Shown one piece after another: positions 26,101 to 34,265 of a DNA stretch of 64,000 bases. How positions within the stretch are numbered: the first letter of the stretch is position 1; each line of letters opens with the position of its first letter. Under the pieces are notes generated by a model. That model made no database searches. It had not been told where the DNA came from and was given only the letters and a program-made list of their open reading frames with translations. This DNA comes from JBMYRH01 sp049602155 (GTDB lineage Bacteria; Myxococcota_A; UBA9042; PHBI01; JBMYRH01): contig JBMYRH010000001.1 in assembly GCA_049602155.1 (NCBI GenBank), positions 186,001-250,000 of the forward strand. The letters run 5' to 3'. The translations under genes and the position numbers were made by a program.

Positions 26101-29100
26101 CTTGGAGAGCCGAGCCGCGACGTTCTTGGCCTGTCGCGCGCTCTTTCGTGCCTCGGCCTTGAGCTCAGCTAGGCTCTCTTCAGCCTCCATGGCACGCGCC
26201 TTGGCGTCCCGCAGGCGCTTCTCGGCAGCGCTCGCCTTGGCCTCGTTCTCTAGGGCCCGCTTCTGAGCGAGTATCGCGCGCTGGCTAGCCTTGCGCTCAA
26301 TCGCAGCGGCCTGACGGATCGACGCCTTGGCGCTCTTTTCGGCCTCAGCAGCACGCTTCTCAGCCTCCTTGGCCTGCACATCTGCAGTCTTGATGCGCTT
26401 GAGGGTCTCGTCCGCTTCGCGCTTTCGGTCATCTAGCAAGCGCTCAACCTTCGCGATTCGAGTCTCAGCCTGCTCTGCGACCGCCTCGGACTGGGATGCC
26501 CTGAGCTGCGCCAAGCGCTGACGCTCCGCGGCGATCCGCTCCACCTCAGCGGCGCGGGCGAGGGCTGCTTGCGCAGCTTCGGACGCTTGCTTGGCGCGAG
26601 CCTCAGCTTGTGCTTCAGCCTTCGACGCGCTCTGACGTGCGCGCTCGGCTTCTTTCTCCGCCTTCTCAGCGCGAGAGGCCGAGCGCTCGGCCGCACGCTC
26701 AGCGCGCTTCCGACGTGCATTCGCCATCGACTCAGCCTGAGCGACGCGTGCCTTCGACTCAGCCTCGACGCGCGCAGCTTTCGCTGCTGCGGCTTTGGCG
26801 TTTGCCTCGGCCCGGCGGGTCTTCGCCAACGCTTGTGCCGACTTCTTCGCCGTCTCAGCTTCGGTCGCGCGGAGCTCGGCGAGGGCCTTCGCCTTCGCCA
26901 TCTTGGCCTCTTGCCACGCAGAGTTCGCATCTGCAGCGGCGCGAGCGCGCTCCTGCTCGACGCTGACCCGCATGCTGTCGATCGTCGTCTCAGCCTCTTG
27001 CTCGGCAGCACGAGCGCGAGCTTGCGCGCTCGCAGCCTCTTGGTCTGCGCGCTCCACGCGAGCGAAGATGTCTCGTGCACCGCGCTCGGCGTCCTGAGCG
27101 GCCGCGACACGCTGGGCCGCGAGGCGCTCACGGGCCTGCGCAGACTCCTCTGCGCGCATGGCGCGGATCTGAGCGAGCTTCGCTTGAGCATTCGCCTCGG
27201 TCGCCCTCACACGGGCGGCGTTCGCTGCCTGCTCGTACTCCACTGCCTTTCGCTCCGCGACGGCGGCACGCTTCGCCGCCTGCTGTGCCTTCTCAGCTTT
27301 GGCGGTTGTGAGGGCCTCAGCTTGGGACAACCGAATCGCGGCGGTCTTAACCCGCTCTCGAAGGGTCCGCGTCTCACGCTCAAATGCCTTCGCCTCTTTT
27401 TGCGCCTTCTTGGCCCGAGTTTCAGCAGACTTCGCCTGAGCACGCGCTTCACGGGTCATCCCCTCGGCGCTCTTGGCGGCCTCATTGCGGATGCGTTGCG
27501 CTTCACGAAGCGCTGCAGAAGCGGTGTCGGCGGCTTGTTTGGCTTTGTCCTTCGCGCTCTGAAGACGCGCCTCTTCCTCCGTCCGACGGTTACGGACAGT
27601 GTCGAGAGCGGCGAGTTGACGCTGGTAGGCAGAGTCAGCGGCCTCTGCCTGCTGGTCGGCCTTGGCCTGACGCTCTCTGAGAGACTCAAGCTCTTTGCGC
27701 GCCTCAGCGAGGCGCTTCTCTTCCGCCTTCCTCGCGGTACGAAGGCGCTCGAGCTCATTACGCTCATTGGTAAGCTGATCATTTAGCAGCGCGATACGTG
27801 CTTGCTCAACGCTCGCCTGTTCTTGAGCGCTGCGCACCCGTGACCGCTGCTCCTGCAAAGAACGCTCAAGGGCCAGTAGCGTGCGCTGTGCTTTCTCACT
27901 CGCCCGAACGAGGTCCGCCTGACGGCGCCCCACGTTGCTGTTGGCACCCTTCTCAAGCGCGTCAGCCAGAGCCTTTGAGCGCGCGCGCTCCTGCTTCAAG
28001 GCCTCCTCAGCAGCCTGACGACGTGAAGCCTCAAGCTCACTGCGTCGCGCGTTCGTCTCACGGAGTCGTGCCTCTGCCTGCGCTTGGGAGAGTCGCGCCT
28101 CTTGCAAACCGCGACGGGCAACCTCGAGCTCACCGTTGGCATTTCGCAGCGCCTTATCTCGCTTATCCAAGCCACGCTGGAGGCGACTCACCGCTTTGGA
28201 GTCGTCACGACGCCGGGCGTCCTCGACCTCCTTGGCGAGGCGACGACGCTCGGTCGCTGCCTTTGTCGCCGCTGCCGCAGCTTTACGCTCTCGCTCTGCC
28301 CGAGCGCGCGCAACCTTAGCCGCGCCCAGACGAGCACGCTCATGAGCCAATGACTCTGCGACAGTCTTGCGGAGCGCCTCGGCCCGCTTGACCTCCTCCT
28401 CGACCGCGACCTTGCGCGCGGCCTCTGCCTCGACGGCTCGCTTCAGTGCTGCGGCCTTTTGACGCTCAAGGGCGCTCTTGGCCTTCAAGGCCATTAAGTC
28501 GTCGGTGAGCTTATCTGACTCCGCCTTCGCGAGGTTGCTCAAGCGCTGGGACTCTTTTCGGGCACGCGCGACGCGCTCGACAAGCTGTTCTTCAGTCGTT
28601 CTGGCTTGCTCAGCCTGCTCCTTGAGGCTCTCCTCTCGCTTACGAGACGCCTTGAGCTCCTTCAACAGGCCACGCTCTCGGGCGATGGCCTGCTCCAGGC
28701 GCTTCGCCTCGCGCTGAGCTGCCTTGAGTTTCAGATCGGGGCGGGTACGCGCGGTACCATCGACGCGGAGCTCAACGGTCGTACCTTTCGTCTTAATGTC
28801 GTAAGTCGCGTCTTGTTCAAACTCGACGACGATGCGCCCCACGGGGCCGAGATCGCTCTGGAACTGCTGAGCGACCAACCGGGCGATCACGCCGTTACCA
28901 ACGTGAGTCGTCGACTTCAGGCTAGAGACGTCACCCGAGACCACGTCGATAAAGAGACGCGGAGGGTTACTCAGCTTGAAGACGGTGAACGTGGGGCGAG
29001 CCTTGGCCTTGATCGAGACGATCGTCTGATCGCTTGTCTCGTCAATGTCGAGCGCCTTGATGAGGTTGCCAGACGGCGCCGCAAGGGCCGCCGTGGCCAC

Positions 29101-29157
29101 CAAGGAGAAGGCCGTGGTCAGGACCACGATGGAGGTTCGATGGTGAGCGAGGGTCAT
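23140..29157 (-). CDS. pilQ: Type IV pilus secretin PilQ with giant coiled-coil insertion
   Basis: Outer-membrane secretin through which the pilus passes. From the ATG at 29157 (AGGAG 8 nt upstream) the protein is 2,005 residues, over twice the usual length. Signal peptide at 1-27; a first AMIN domain, which binds peptidoglycan, to about 135; then about 1,215 residues of almost pure Ala/Lys/Arg/Glu coiled coil; a second AMIN domain at about 1363-1465; an Ala/Pro linker; an STN domain from about 1577 (KINLTIKDADIQHVL); an N-domain; and the secretin core ending in IPILGWFFQ and ELLIFITPRV. The core is intact, so the channel should work. The coil, if extended, could span or brace the periplasm. 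A sole promoter may lie in the 306-bp gap upstream. Confidence 0.93.
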   Translation of the reverse strand: MTLAHHRTSIVVLTTAFSLVATAALAAPSGNLIKALDIDETSDQTIVSIKAKARPTFTVFKLSNPPRLFIDVVSGDVSSLKSTTHVGNGVIARLVAQQFQSDLGPVGRIVVEFEQDATYDIKTKGTTVELRVDGTARTRPDLKLKAAQREAKRLEQAIARERGLLKELKASRKREESLKEQAEQARTTEEQLVERVARARKESQRLSNLAKAESDKLTDDLMALKAKSALERQKAAALKRAVEAEAARKVAVEEEVKRAEALRKTVAESLAHERARLGAAKVARARAERERKAAAAATKAATERRRLAKEVEDARRRDDSKAVSRLQRGLDKRDKALRNANGELEVARRGLQEARLSQAQAEARLRETNARRSELEASRRQAAEEALKQERARSKALADALEKGANSNVGRRQADLVRASEKAQRTLLALERSLQEQRSRVRSAQEQASVEQARIALLNDQLTNERNELERLRTARKAEEKRLAEARKELESLRERQAKADQQAEAADSAYQRQLAALDTVRNRRTEEEARLQSAKDKAKQAADTASAALREAQRIRNEAAKSAEGMTREARAQAKSAETRAKKAQKEAKAFERETRTLRERVKTAAIRLSQAEALTTAKAEKAQQAAKRAAVAERKAVEYEQAANAARVRATEANAQAKLAQIRAMRAEESAQARERLAAQRVAAAQDAERGARDIFARVERADQEAASAQARARAAEQEAETTIDSMRVSVEQERARAAADANSAWQEAKMAKAKALAELRATEAETAKKSAQALAKTRRAEANAKAAAAKAARVEAESKARVAQAESMANARRKRAERAAERSASRAEKAEKEAERARQSASKAEAQAEARAKQASEAAQAALARAAEVERIAAERQRLAQLRASQSEAVAEQAETRIAKVERLLDDRKREADETLKRIKTADVQAKEAEKRAAEAEKSAKASIRQAAAIERKASQRAILAQKRALENEAKASAAEKRLRDAKARAMEAEESLAELKAEARKSARQAKNVAARLSKTDKRMKAAAVRAAAAEKRAQSHERALRDARRAVQDAERRAAVALRKADKSEQRAEALKSVAAAALTQAQDAEAKAKKSIRRASAAEKTASKRERSARRAKVRAEAAAKLAKKRETQVERAENRLALAEKGASRKERQAARAEAKAARAAKLTADRERKAKDAKAAAAAAKQREAEAKAAALAAKRDEELRTAAFQTEEAKQKMLAAEKAKSQATKVMEQRRLALDQRRARAVAVRSAEMEKKLAEKKRLAELEKKQNAAANLAKLQSDVQARKKLTDELRKRIIAQQDRARKLKVEAKTRKADAKVMAKKLAEQKARAEKARRAAQTATAAKARAQRGPVASADPTVTDLRFNKTARGGEVRIELSRSVSYEIVRTGARRIELRLHGTSIPANLERTLDTSAMNGPIKLVSSFREAGSKGAVRVVVELAESAIDQLRVKDNALLWSFEPTGRRAGRPMVAQGPTAGAPIRPPNARALAVAQAARAAAKPEARSALASKQQAPAPVAQPQRTPPGVHAYPGMVAADGGAVASKSGGYVAKPFMEGRQRRRKRKRKYAGKKINLTIKDADIQHVLTFLAKEGGVNIVASDDVKGKVTFHLENIPWDLALDMILKTQGYDYVREHGVFRVAPAEDIQKEFEAELKRKQTIDELKPMVVRFVTVNYAAMDAVAEHIKTVLSKNGTVSADSSTSTLIIKDIEEHVQAAEDIVRRLDVQLPQVLIEARIVEASTSFSRDIGIQWGGDFNMSPAFGNPTGLAFPSIIGVRGAADDSTAPTSGIMDSSPNFAVNLPAAAGGGAGGALGLTLGSIGGAANVNLRLSAAEDEGRVKIISSPKILTIDGKKATISQGVSIPISVVSANGVNTQFFNADLKLEVETSTSPDGNIRLDLDITKNEPDFGQTAANGAPTIQKKEAHTSLLVRDGDTTVIGGVYTRNTGSSSAQVPFISKIPILGWFFQNHKESDKRSELLIFITPRVANRRASMVDGGTL
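25080..28720 (-). repeat. Coding region of the PilQ coiled coil
   Basis: About 3.6 kb encoding degenerate heptads of Ala, Lys, Arg and Glu, with recurring fragments such as AEKRAAEAEKSAK and RAEAEAKARVAQ. Codon choice is repetitive (GCx, AAG, CGx, GAG), which opens long spurious frames on the other strand. There is no long exact nucleotide repeat; the sequence repeats by composition and heptad pattern. Confidence 0.8.
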
Positions 29158-29463
29158 CAAAACCGCTCCTGTTAGGCACAAAGGCCTAGAATCACATGGA
29201 AAACCCCACTTTGGGATCTCCAGCAGAAATGGTAGGCCCGCCTACGGAGACGGTCAAAAAACGGCAGCTTACTGGGTGTTTTCGGCCCAGAAGTCGCTCA
29301 GAACGGCGACATTTTGCTGTTTAGAGCTGTCCCAGTGATCAGAACGGGGGGCCGATATGATCCGGGCTGGCGACGATCCTCGCGCGCGCGTCATCTATAA
29401 TTAGGCACCCGCACACGCTGCCCTCGCGACCCTCACCTCACCGCGACGGCGTTGCGGTGAAGT
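29158..29463 (-). other. Spacer between pilP and pilQ
   Basis: 306 bp with no convincing gene. It contains the perfect inverted repeat GTAGGC...GCCTAC at 29232-29245, a CTGGG...CCCAG hairpin at 29272-29290, and the pilQ Shine-Dalgarno. A TATAAT at 29396-29401 faces the wrong way for pilQ. The gap is long enough for a separate pilQ promoter, which I cannot point to. Confidence 0.5.
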
Positions 29464-30141
29464 TCAGTTCTTCGAGCCCACAGTGGCTGTCGTCATCTTG
29501 GTGCTGTCACGTGCCAACGGAGTGCTGCCCTCGTCCGAGCTGCTCACCAGGTCGACGAAGGGGGGACGAATCGTGATCTTCACCGGCTCTTCGGTGTTCG
29601 GCTCTTTCACGACGACCATGTACTGGGTGATCGACTGAACGATGCCTCCCTTATCCCCCATCTTGGTGTCTTTCTGGACGATGTAGGCCTCTCCCTTCGG
29701 ATCGACGACCATCGCTTTAGCCACTGCAGTGCCGCTCATGATGCTCTTCACGGTGTAGTCGCTGAGGGCGAACTGCTCCAATGGGCCCCGAGGGGCCTCC
29801 TCTTCAATGGCCACCTCTTCGGCGACATCTTCATCCTGCGCGATCACTGGCCGAGGGATAAAAGACGTCGTGTTAGGACCAAACGCGTCTTTAGGGGTCG
29901 CATGTTTTTGAGCGAGGAACTTCTTGAAGTGCGGACCGACAAGCTCCCACTTTGAGTTCTCGAGCTTCAAGAGCACGAGCTGATCCGGGGGAAGTGAGCT
30001 CTTCTTCTTGGCGTTACGGCGTCGTGCAATGCGCGGGTCGACAGGACGTTCCATGACCTCGTCTTCACCACACGCCGAGACCTCAAGCGCACCTCCAGTC
30101 AAGAGGGAGGCAACCAAGACTCGGACGATTATGGACTTCAT
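29464..30141 (-). CDS. pilP: Type IV pilus lipoprotein PilP
   Basis: 225 residues with a lipoprotein signal peptide and lipobox VSAC, so anchored in the inner membrane. The C-terminal half forms the beta-domain that, in studied systems, links the PilNO dimer to PilQ: DYTVKSIMSGTAVAKAMVVDP followed by AYIVQKDTKMGDKGGIV, the typical PilP pattern. Residues between hold a Glu-rich linker. It is the fourth gene of pilMNOP and lies 23 bp after pilO. It ends just before the long spacer ahead of pilQ. Confidence 0.93.
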   Translation of the reverse strand: MKSIIVRVLVASLLTGGALEVSACGEDEVMERPVDPRIARRRNAKKKSSLPPDQLVLLKLENSKWELVGPHFKKFLAQKHATPKDAFGPNTTSFIPRPVIAQDEDVAEEVAIEEEAPRGPLEQFALSDYTVKSIMSGTAVAKAMVVDPKGEAYIVQKDTKMGDKGGIVQSITQYMVVVKEPNTEEPVKITIRPPFVDLVSSSDEGSTPLARDSTKMTTATVGSKN

Positions 30142-30164
30142 TCAGAGCTCCTCACCAGACGCGC

Positions 30165-30926
30165 CTATCGGATGGACCGAGTGCCAGATTTACGCTTTTT
30201 ACGTTGCTCAGCGGTCAACAGTTTCCCTGTGTAGCTGTATGCGTTCACGGTGAACTTTGACTTCACCCGCATACGATCGACCGCGCCCTCGTACTTGTCG
30301 AGCTTCATAAGAAAGTGCTCGGTAGGGGTGAGGTTCTTCTTGTCGACCTTCTGCCCGGTGCTGATCCCCGTGCCAGGGATCATGCTCGTCTGCTCTTCGA
30401 CTCGGCGTTCATCCATAATGGACTTCACGTCGAGCGCCTCCATGTCCAAGCCACTCACGGTCATCATCCGCATACCAGGTTGAGCCAGTGCCTCGAAGAA
30501 GGAGACGACGACCGGGAACGACCCCTCGACCTCCATCTCCACCGGGATGATATCGACGTACTCATCCGGGAAGCGTGGGCGCTTTTTGAAGAGGTTGATC
30601 TTCAACCCTCGCTCGTCGGCTTGACGCTTGATCGAGGTGATCAGCGCCGGGAGCTTCTCCTCTTCCGGCAACAAAGCCTTGTTGGCCGCCAGCTGTTCTT
30701 GAAGTTCCGCCTCTTCAGCCTCGAGGGCTCTGAGCAATTCACCACTCTCATACTTTTTGAGCTGAGCGATCTTCTGTTCGTTCTGACGGACCTGAGACTT
30801 AGCCGCAGTGATGGCAGCCTCAGCGTCGCTGATCATGAGGAAGTAGAACCCTCCGCCTGCGAGCGCGAGCACAAGGAATCCGATGAGCAGCTTCTGCGGA
30901 GTCGGTAGGGCTTCAAAGCGCTCCAT
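30165..30926 (-). CDS. pilO: Type IV pilus inner-membrane protein PilO
   Basis: Bitopic inner-membrane protein that pairs with PilN in the alignment subcomplex. One TM segment at residues 12-32 (LIGFLVLALAGGGFYFLM), then a coiled coil (SQVRQNEQKIAQLKKYESG) and a ferredoxin-like periplasmic domain that includes the VEVEGSF-type beta core (EMEVEGSFPVVVSFFEALA). The start overlaps the pilN stop by one base (TAATG). The C-terminus is Lys/Arg-rich. Length 253 is slightly above average. Confidence 0.93.
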   Translation of the reverse strand: MERFEALPTPQKLLIGFLVLALAGGGFYFLMISDAEAAITAAKSQVRQNEQKIAQLKKYESGELLRALEAEEAELQEQLAANKALLPEEEKLPALITSIKRQADERGLKINLFKKRPRFPDEYVDIIPVEMEVEGSFPVVVSFFEALAQPGMRMMTVSGLDMEALDVKSIMDERRVEEQTSMIPGTGISTGQKVDKKNLTPTEHFLMKLDKYEGAVDRMRVKSKFTVNAYSYTGKLLTAEQRKKRKSGTRSIR

Positions 30927-31711
30927 TAGTGACCTCCGGCTTTGGGCTTCGCGCCCTTCTTATCTTTACCAGCGTCTTTCTTGGCGCCGCCATCCGTGCT
31001 GATGAGGTGGGCGAGGCGCTCAGGCACATCCTCGCGGGTCATCCTCATCTCGCCATCGGTGTTGTAGTTCAGCATCGCGGTGGCCTCGAACTCGACCAAT
31101 TCTAGGTCAGAGAAGTCCGGGTCGTTGAAGACCTTCTGGAACACCGGGTCAATCATCACGAAGTAGATGCCGCTCTCGAGGCGTCGATAGAATTCTGCCA
31201 CGTCCTCATGGCTCCGCGCGTGCCCCCGGAGGATGACATCGCCCGTGCCCACGACCACCTGCGTCATCCAGAGGTTCTCTGGGTTCCAGCCCGAGGCCCA
31301 CCCTGAGGCCTCTTGGGCCTTGAGCTCCTCGCGGTTGTAGAGGTTGTCCTCTTTCTTGGTCAGCACGTAGCTCAAGAATTTGAGCATCTCTGGCGGCCCT
31401 GTCTTCTCACTCTTCATCTTCTCAAAGATGACGTTCTGACGGGCCAGCTCAATCTTGCTCTGCTCACGCTCTTCGAGCTTCGCCTTCTTCTTCTCGAGAG
31501 AGGCGACCTTGTCCTTGGCGCGCTTGGCGATGCTCTGCTGCTCCGTCGCCTGATCGCTCAGGTCCTGATACCAGGAGAACATGCCGAGGAGTTCCAAGAT
31601 GACGAGGAGCAAGATGATGGCCCCGGTCTTCTGGCTTCCGCCACCGCTGCTGCTCCGACGACGGCGACCGTCCTTCGCTGGGAGCAGGTTGATTCGAATC
31701 ATACCAATCAT
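30926..31711 (-). CDS. pilN: Type IV pilus inner-membrane protein PilN
   Basis: 261 residues. The cytoplasmic N-terminus carries MIRINLLP, the conserved PilM-docking peptide INLLP. A TM segment follows near residues 30-50, then a coiled coil (KDKVASLEKKKAKLEE) and the ferredoxin-like periplasmic domain (QVVVGTGDVILRGHARS). The extended Lys-rich tail is unusual but short. The ATG at 31711 overlaps the pilM stop as ATGA; a second in-frame ATG, 9 nt on, would remove only three residues. Confidence 0.93.
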   Translation of the reverse strand: MIGMIRINLLPAKDGRRRRSSSGGGSQKTGAIILLLVILELLGMFSWYQDLSDQATEQQSIAKRAKDKVASLEKKKAKLEEREQSKIELARQNVIFEKMKSEKTGPPEMLKFLSYVLTKKEDNLYNREELKAQEASGWASGWNPENLWMTQVVVGTGDVILRGHARSHEDVAEFYRRLESGIYFVMIDPVFQKVFNDPDFSDLELVEFEATAMLNYNTDGEMRMTREDVPERLAHLISTDGGAKKDAGKDKKGAKPKAGGH

Positions 31712-32766
31712 ACCCGGTCCCCCGGCTTACGCAGCCCTAACCCCACGACCACCGTCGCGATAGGGGCCATGCGCTGGAGCAGATCCACGTCGAAGCGTCG
31801 CGGGTCGATGATGATGTTCTTGAAGGGGTTCACCAGCTCGACGGGCACCTCAAGGTTACGCTCAAGGGTCCGCACGAGGGTCGCAATCTGAGCGGAGCCC
31901 CCCGATAAATAGAGACGCGCGATGTCAGCGTTGACCGTTGTCGCCGCATAAAAATCTAGTGAGCGCTGAATCTCGGTCACGAGCGTGTGGCTGACCTTCT
32001 CACTCAGCGCGGTCACCTCCCGGGCGATCGTGCTGTTGGTGATGTTGCCCTCGCCTGCTGTCTTATAGTGCTCGGCCTCCTCAAAGGAGACGTTCAGGTG
32101 CTTCTGAATCTCAGCGGTTAACAGGCCGCCCCCCATGGAGATGTCGCGCGTGAAGGTCGTCATCCCATCGGCGATGACGTTGATGTTGATCACAGACGCG
32201 CCGACGTTGACCAACGCGACCGTCTCCCCAGGCGGGAAGCCGTAGTTCAGCTCGAAGGCGTTTTGAATCGCGAAGGTGTCGACGTCCACCAGCTGAGCGC
32301 GGAGCCCAGCGTCATTCACCACTGAGACATAGTCGTGAATGATGTCCTTTTTGGCGGCGACGAGGAGCACGTCCATCTGCCCCTGCCCGGCCTTCGGGTT
32401 GATGATCTGCACATCCACGTTCACATCTTTGATATCAAAGGGGATGTACTGCTCAGCTTCCCATTGAATCGACTCTTCGAGCTCATCCGGGGTCATCTCA
32501 GGCAGGCTGATCTTCTTAATGATGACGGAGTGACCACTGACACTCACGCAGACGTCCTTGACCCGGAGGCGATTCGCCGTCACGAGCTCCTGAATCTTCT
32601 CCGTAATCACGGCGAAGTTCATCAACGCGCCGTCGACGACGGCTTCGGGCGGCAACATCTGGACATCAAAGCCCTGAAGATGGACGCCCTTGCGGTCCTC
32701 CTTCAAATGAATGACCTTGATGGAGCTGGACCCGATGTCCAGTCCGATAGCGTTCTTACCACCCAT
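31708..32766 (-). CDS. pilM: Type IV pilus assembly ATPase-like protein PilM
   Basis: Actin-like cytoplasmic protein of the inner-membrane platform that binds the PilN N-terminus and ATP. IGLDIGSSSIKVIHL is the phosphate-1 loop, and SGGSAQIATLVRTLE the C-terminal nucleotide loop. It has 352 residues with no TM segment. GGAGG precedes the ATG. It heads the pilMNOP run and is divergent from the sigma-54 activator at 32865, with a 98-bp shared promoter region. Confidence 0.95.
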   Translation of the reverse strand: MGGKNAIGLDIGSSSIKVIHLKEDRKGVHLQGFDVQMLPPEAVVDGALMNFAVITEKIQELVTANRLRVKDVCVSVSGHSVIIKKISLPEMTPDELEESIQWEAEQYIPFDIKDVNVDVQIINPKAGQGQMDVLLVAAKKDIIHDYVSVVNDAGLRAQLVDVDTFAIQNAFELNYGFPPGETVALVNVGASVININVIADGMTTFTRDISMGGGLLTAEIQKHLNVSFEEAEHYKTAGEGNITNSTIAREVTALSEKVSHTLVTEIQRSLDFYAATTVNADIARLYLSGGSAQIATLVRTLERNLEVPVELVNPFKNIIIDPRRFDVDLLQRMAPIATVVVGLGLRKPGDRV

Positions 32767-32864
32767 GCGCGCGCGGCCTCCGTCGCTGTTACCATGAGAA
32801 GAGACGGGCCCCGCTCAGAAGCGTAACACCTTCATTTTCAGTCCCCGGCCACACAGAGAGATTC

Positions 32865-34265
32865 GTGCCATTACGCGTCCTCATAATCGACGACGAAGTC
32901 CCCTTCGCGGACATGTTGAGCACCATGCTGAGCGCTGCAGGTTACGAGGCCCACGCTGTCAATAGCGGTGAAGATGGACTGAAGACGTTGGCTGAGTCCC
33001 CCTTCGAGCTCGTCCTTTGCGACATGAAGATGCCTCGCATGAACGGTCTTGAGGTGTTGGACGCCATGCGCGAACGAGGGCTCGCCTCGACCGTCATCAC
33101 GATGAGCGCATTTGGCACAATCGACCTGGCGATCGAAGCCCTCAGGCGCGGTGCGTACGACTATATCTCCAAGCCATTCAAGCGTGATGAGGTCCTGCTG
33201 ACCCTCCGAAAGGCCGAGGAGCGCCAACAATTACAAGCCCGAGTCGCCGAGCTGGAGGACCGCGTCGCCCGCTTGGCCGCCATAGAAGAGGGGCCAAGGC
33301 CGCTCATCGGGCAGTCCGCCTCGATGGTGAAGCTCAAGACGATGATGGCCAAAGTCTCCGGCTTCAGCTCGACCGTCTTGGTCACCGGAGAATCCGGGAC
33401 CGGCAAAGAGCTCGTCGCCCGGGCTATCCATGCAGCTGGGCCCAGACGCAATGGAGCGTTTGTCGCCATCAATTGCGGGGCGATCCCTGAGACGCTCCTT
33501 GAGTCAGAGCTCTTCGGTCACGTGAAAGGCGCCTTCACCGACGCGCGCACTGACAAGGCTGGGCTCTTTCAAGAGGCCCACGAGGGCACCCTCTTCCTCG
33601 ACGAGGTCGGGGAACTCCCACTGGCGCTCCAAGTCGGCCTGCTCCGCGTCCTTCAAGAGGGAGAGATTCGCCCTGTAGGCGGGACGACCAGCATCCAGGT
33701 CGATGTCCGGATCATCGCAGCGACCCACAGAGACCTCGTGAAAGACGTCTCGAGCGGGCGATTCCGTGAGGACCTCCTCTACCGACTCAACGTCCTGCCG
33801 ATCGTCGTCCCACCGCTACGCGACCGCGCGGGCGATATCCCGATGCTGGCCGACCATGTCTTGGCACGCATCGCAGAGCGAATGGGCCTTCAAGCGTCGA
33901 CCTTAGCCCCCGAGGCGCTCAAGATCCTCGGGGCCTACCCCTGGCCCGGCAATGTCCGAGAGCTTGAGAACGTCTTGGAGCGCGCCGTGGTCCTGAGTGA
34001 CGGTCCGGCCCTGGTCCCAGACGACCTCCCTGACCAGCTGCGCCACGCGCAAGACCCCGTCCGAGGGAGCCTCTCGTCGGACGATCTCTCCATCAAAAAA
34101 GCGACAGCGTTCGTCGAACAAGAGCTCATCAAGCGTGCACTCAAGCGGACGGGCGGTAATCGCACCCACGCCGCCAAGCTCCTCGAGATCAGCCCACGTG
34201 CGCTGCTCTACAAGATCAAGGACTACGATCTTCAGATGGTGGGCAAGCCCCAACCGGTAGAGTGA
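32865..34265 (+). CDS. Sigma-54-dependent response regulator (NtrC family)
   Basis: 466 residues in three parts: a receiver domain with acceptor D53 (LCDMKMPR); a sigma-54 AAA+ domain with Walker A GESGTGKE at 175-182 and Walker B TLFLDEVGEL; and a Fis-type helix-turn-helix (GNRTHAAKLLEISPRALLYKI). The loop that contacts sigma-54, usually GAFTGA, reads GAFTDA at 222-227; the Asp-containing form also occurs in nature. The GTG at 32865 follows GAGAG. It is divergent from pilM and tail to tail with the histidine kinase, its probable partner; a role like PilR is suggested by place, not shown. Confidence 0.9.
   Translation: MPLRVLIIDDEVPFADMLSTMLSAAGYEAHAVNSGEDGLKTLAESPFELVLCDMKMPRMNGLEVLDAMRERGLASTVITMSAFGTIDLAIEALRRGAYDYISKPFKRDEVLLTLRKAEERQQLQARVAELEDRVARLAAIEEGPRPLIGQSASMVKLKTMMAKVSGFSSTVLVTGESGTGKELVARAIHAAGPRRNGAFVAINCGAIPETLLESELFGHVKGAFTDARTDKAGLFQEAHEGTLFLDEVGELPLALQVGLLRVLQEGEIRPVGGTTSIQVDVRIIAATHRDLVKDVSSGRFREDLLYRLNVLPIVVPPLRDRAGDIPMLADHVLARIAERMGLQASTLAPEALKILGAYPWPGNVRELENVLERAVVLSDGPALVPDDLPDQLRHAQDPVRGSLSSDDLSIKKATAFVEQELIKRALKRTGGNRTHAAKLLEISPRALLYKIKDYDLQMVGKPQPVE

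Noticed and set aside
24943..28353. Several long plus-strand open frames opposite the PilQ coiled coil
   Set aside because: They are rich in Leu, Ala and Ser and come from the GAG, GCx and CGx codons of the coil on the other strand. They show no domains or ribosome-binding sites.
29396..29401. TATAAT on the plus strand between pilP and pilQ
   Set aside because: It faces away from the leftward genes and has no -35 element at the right spacing.
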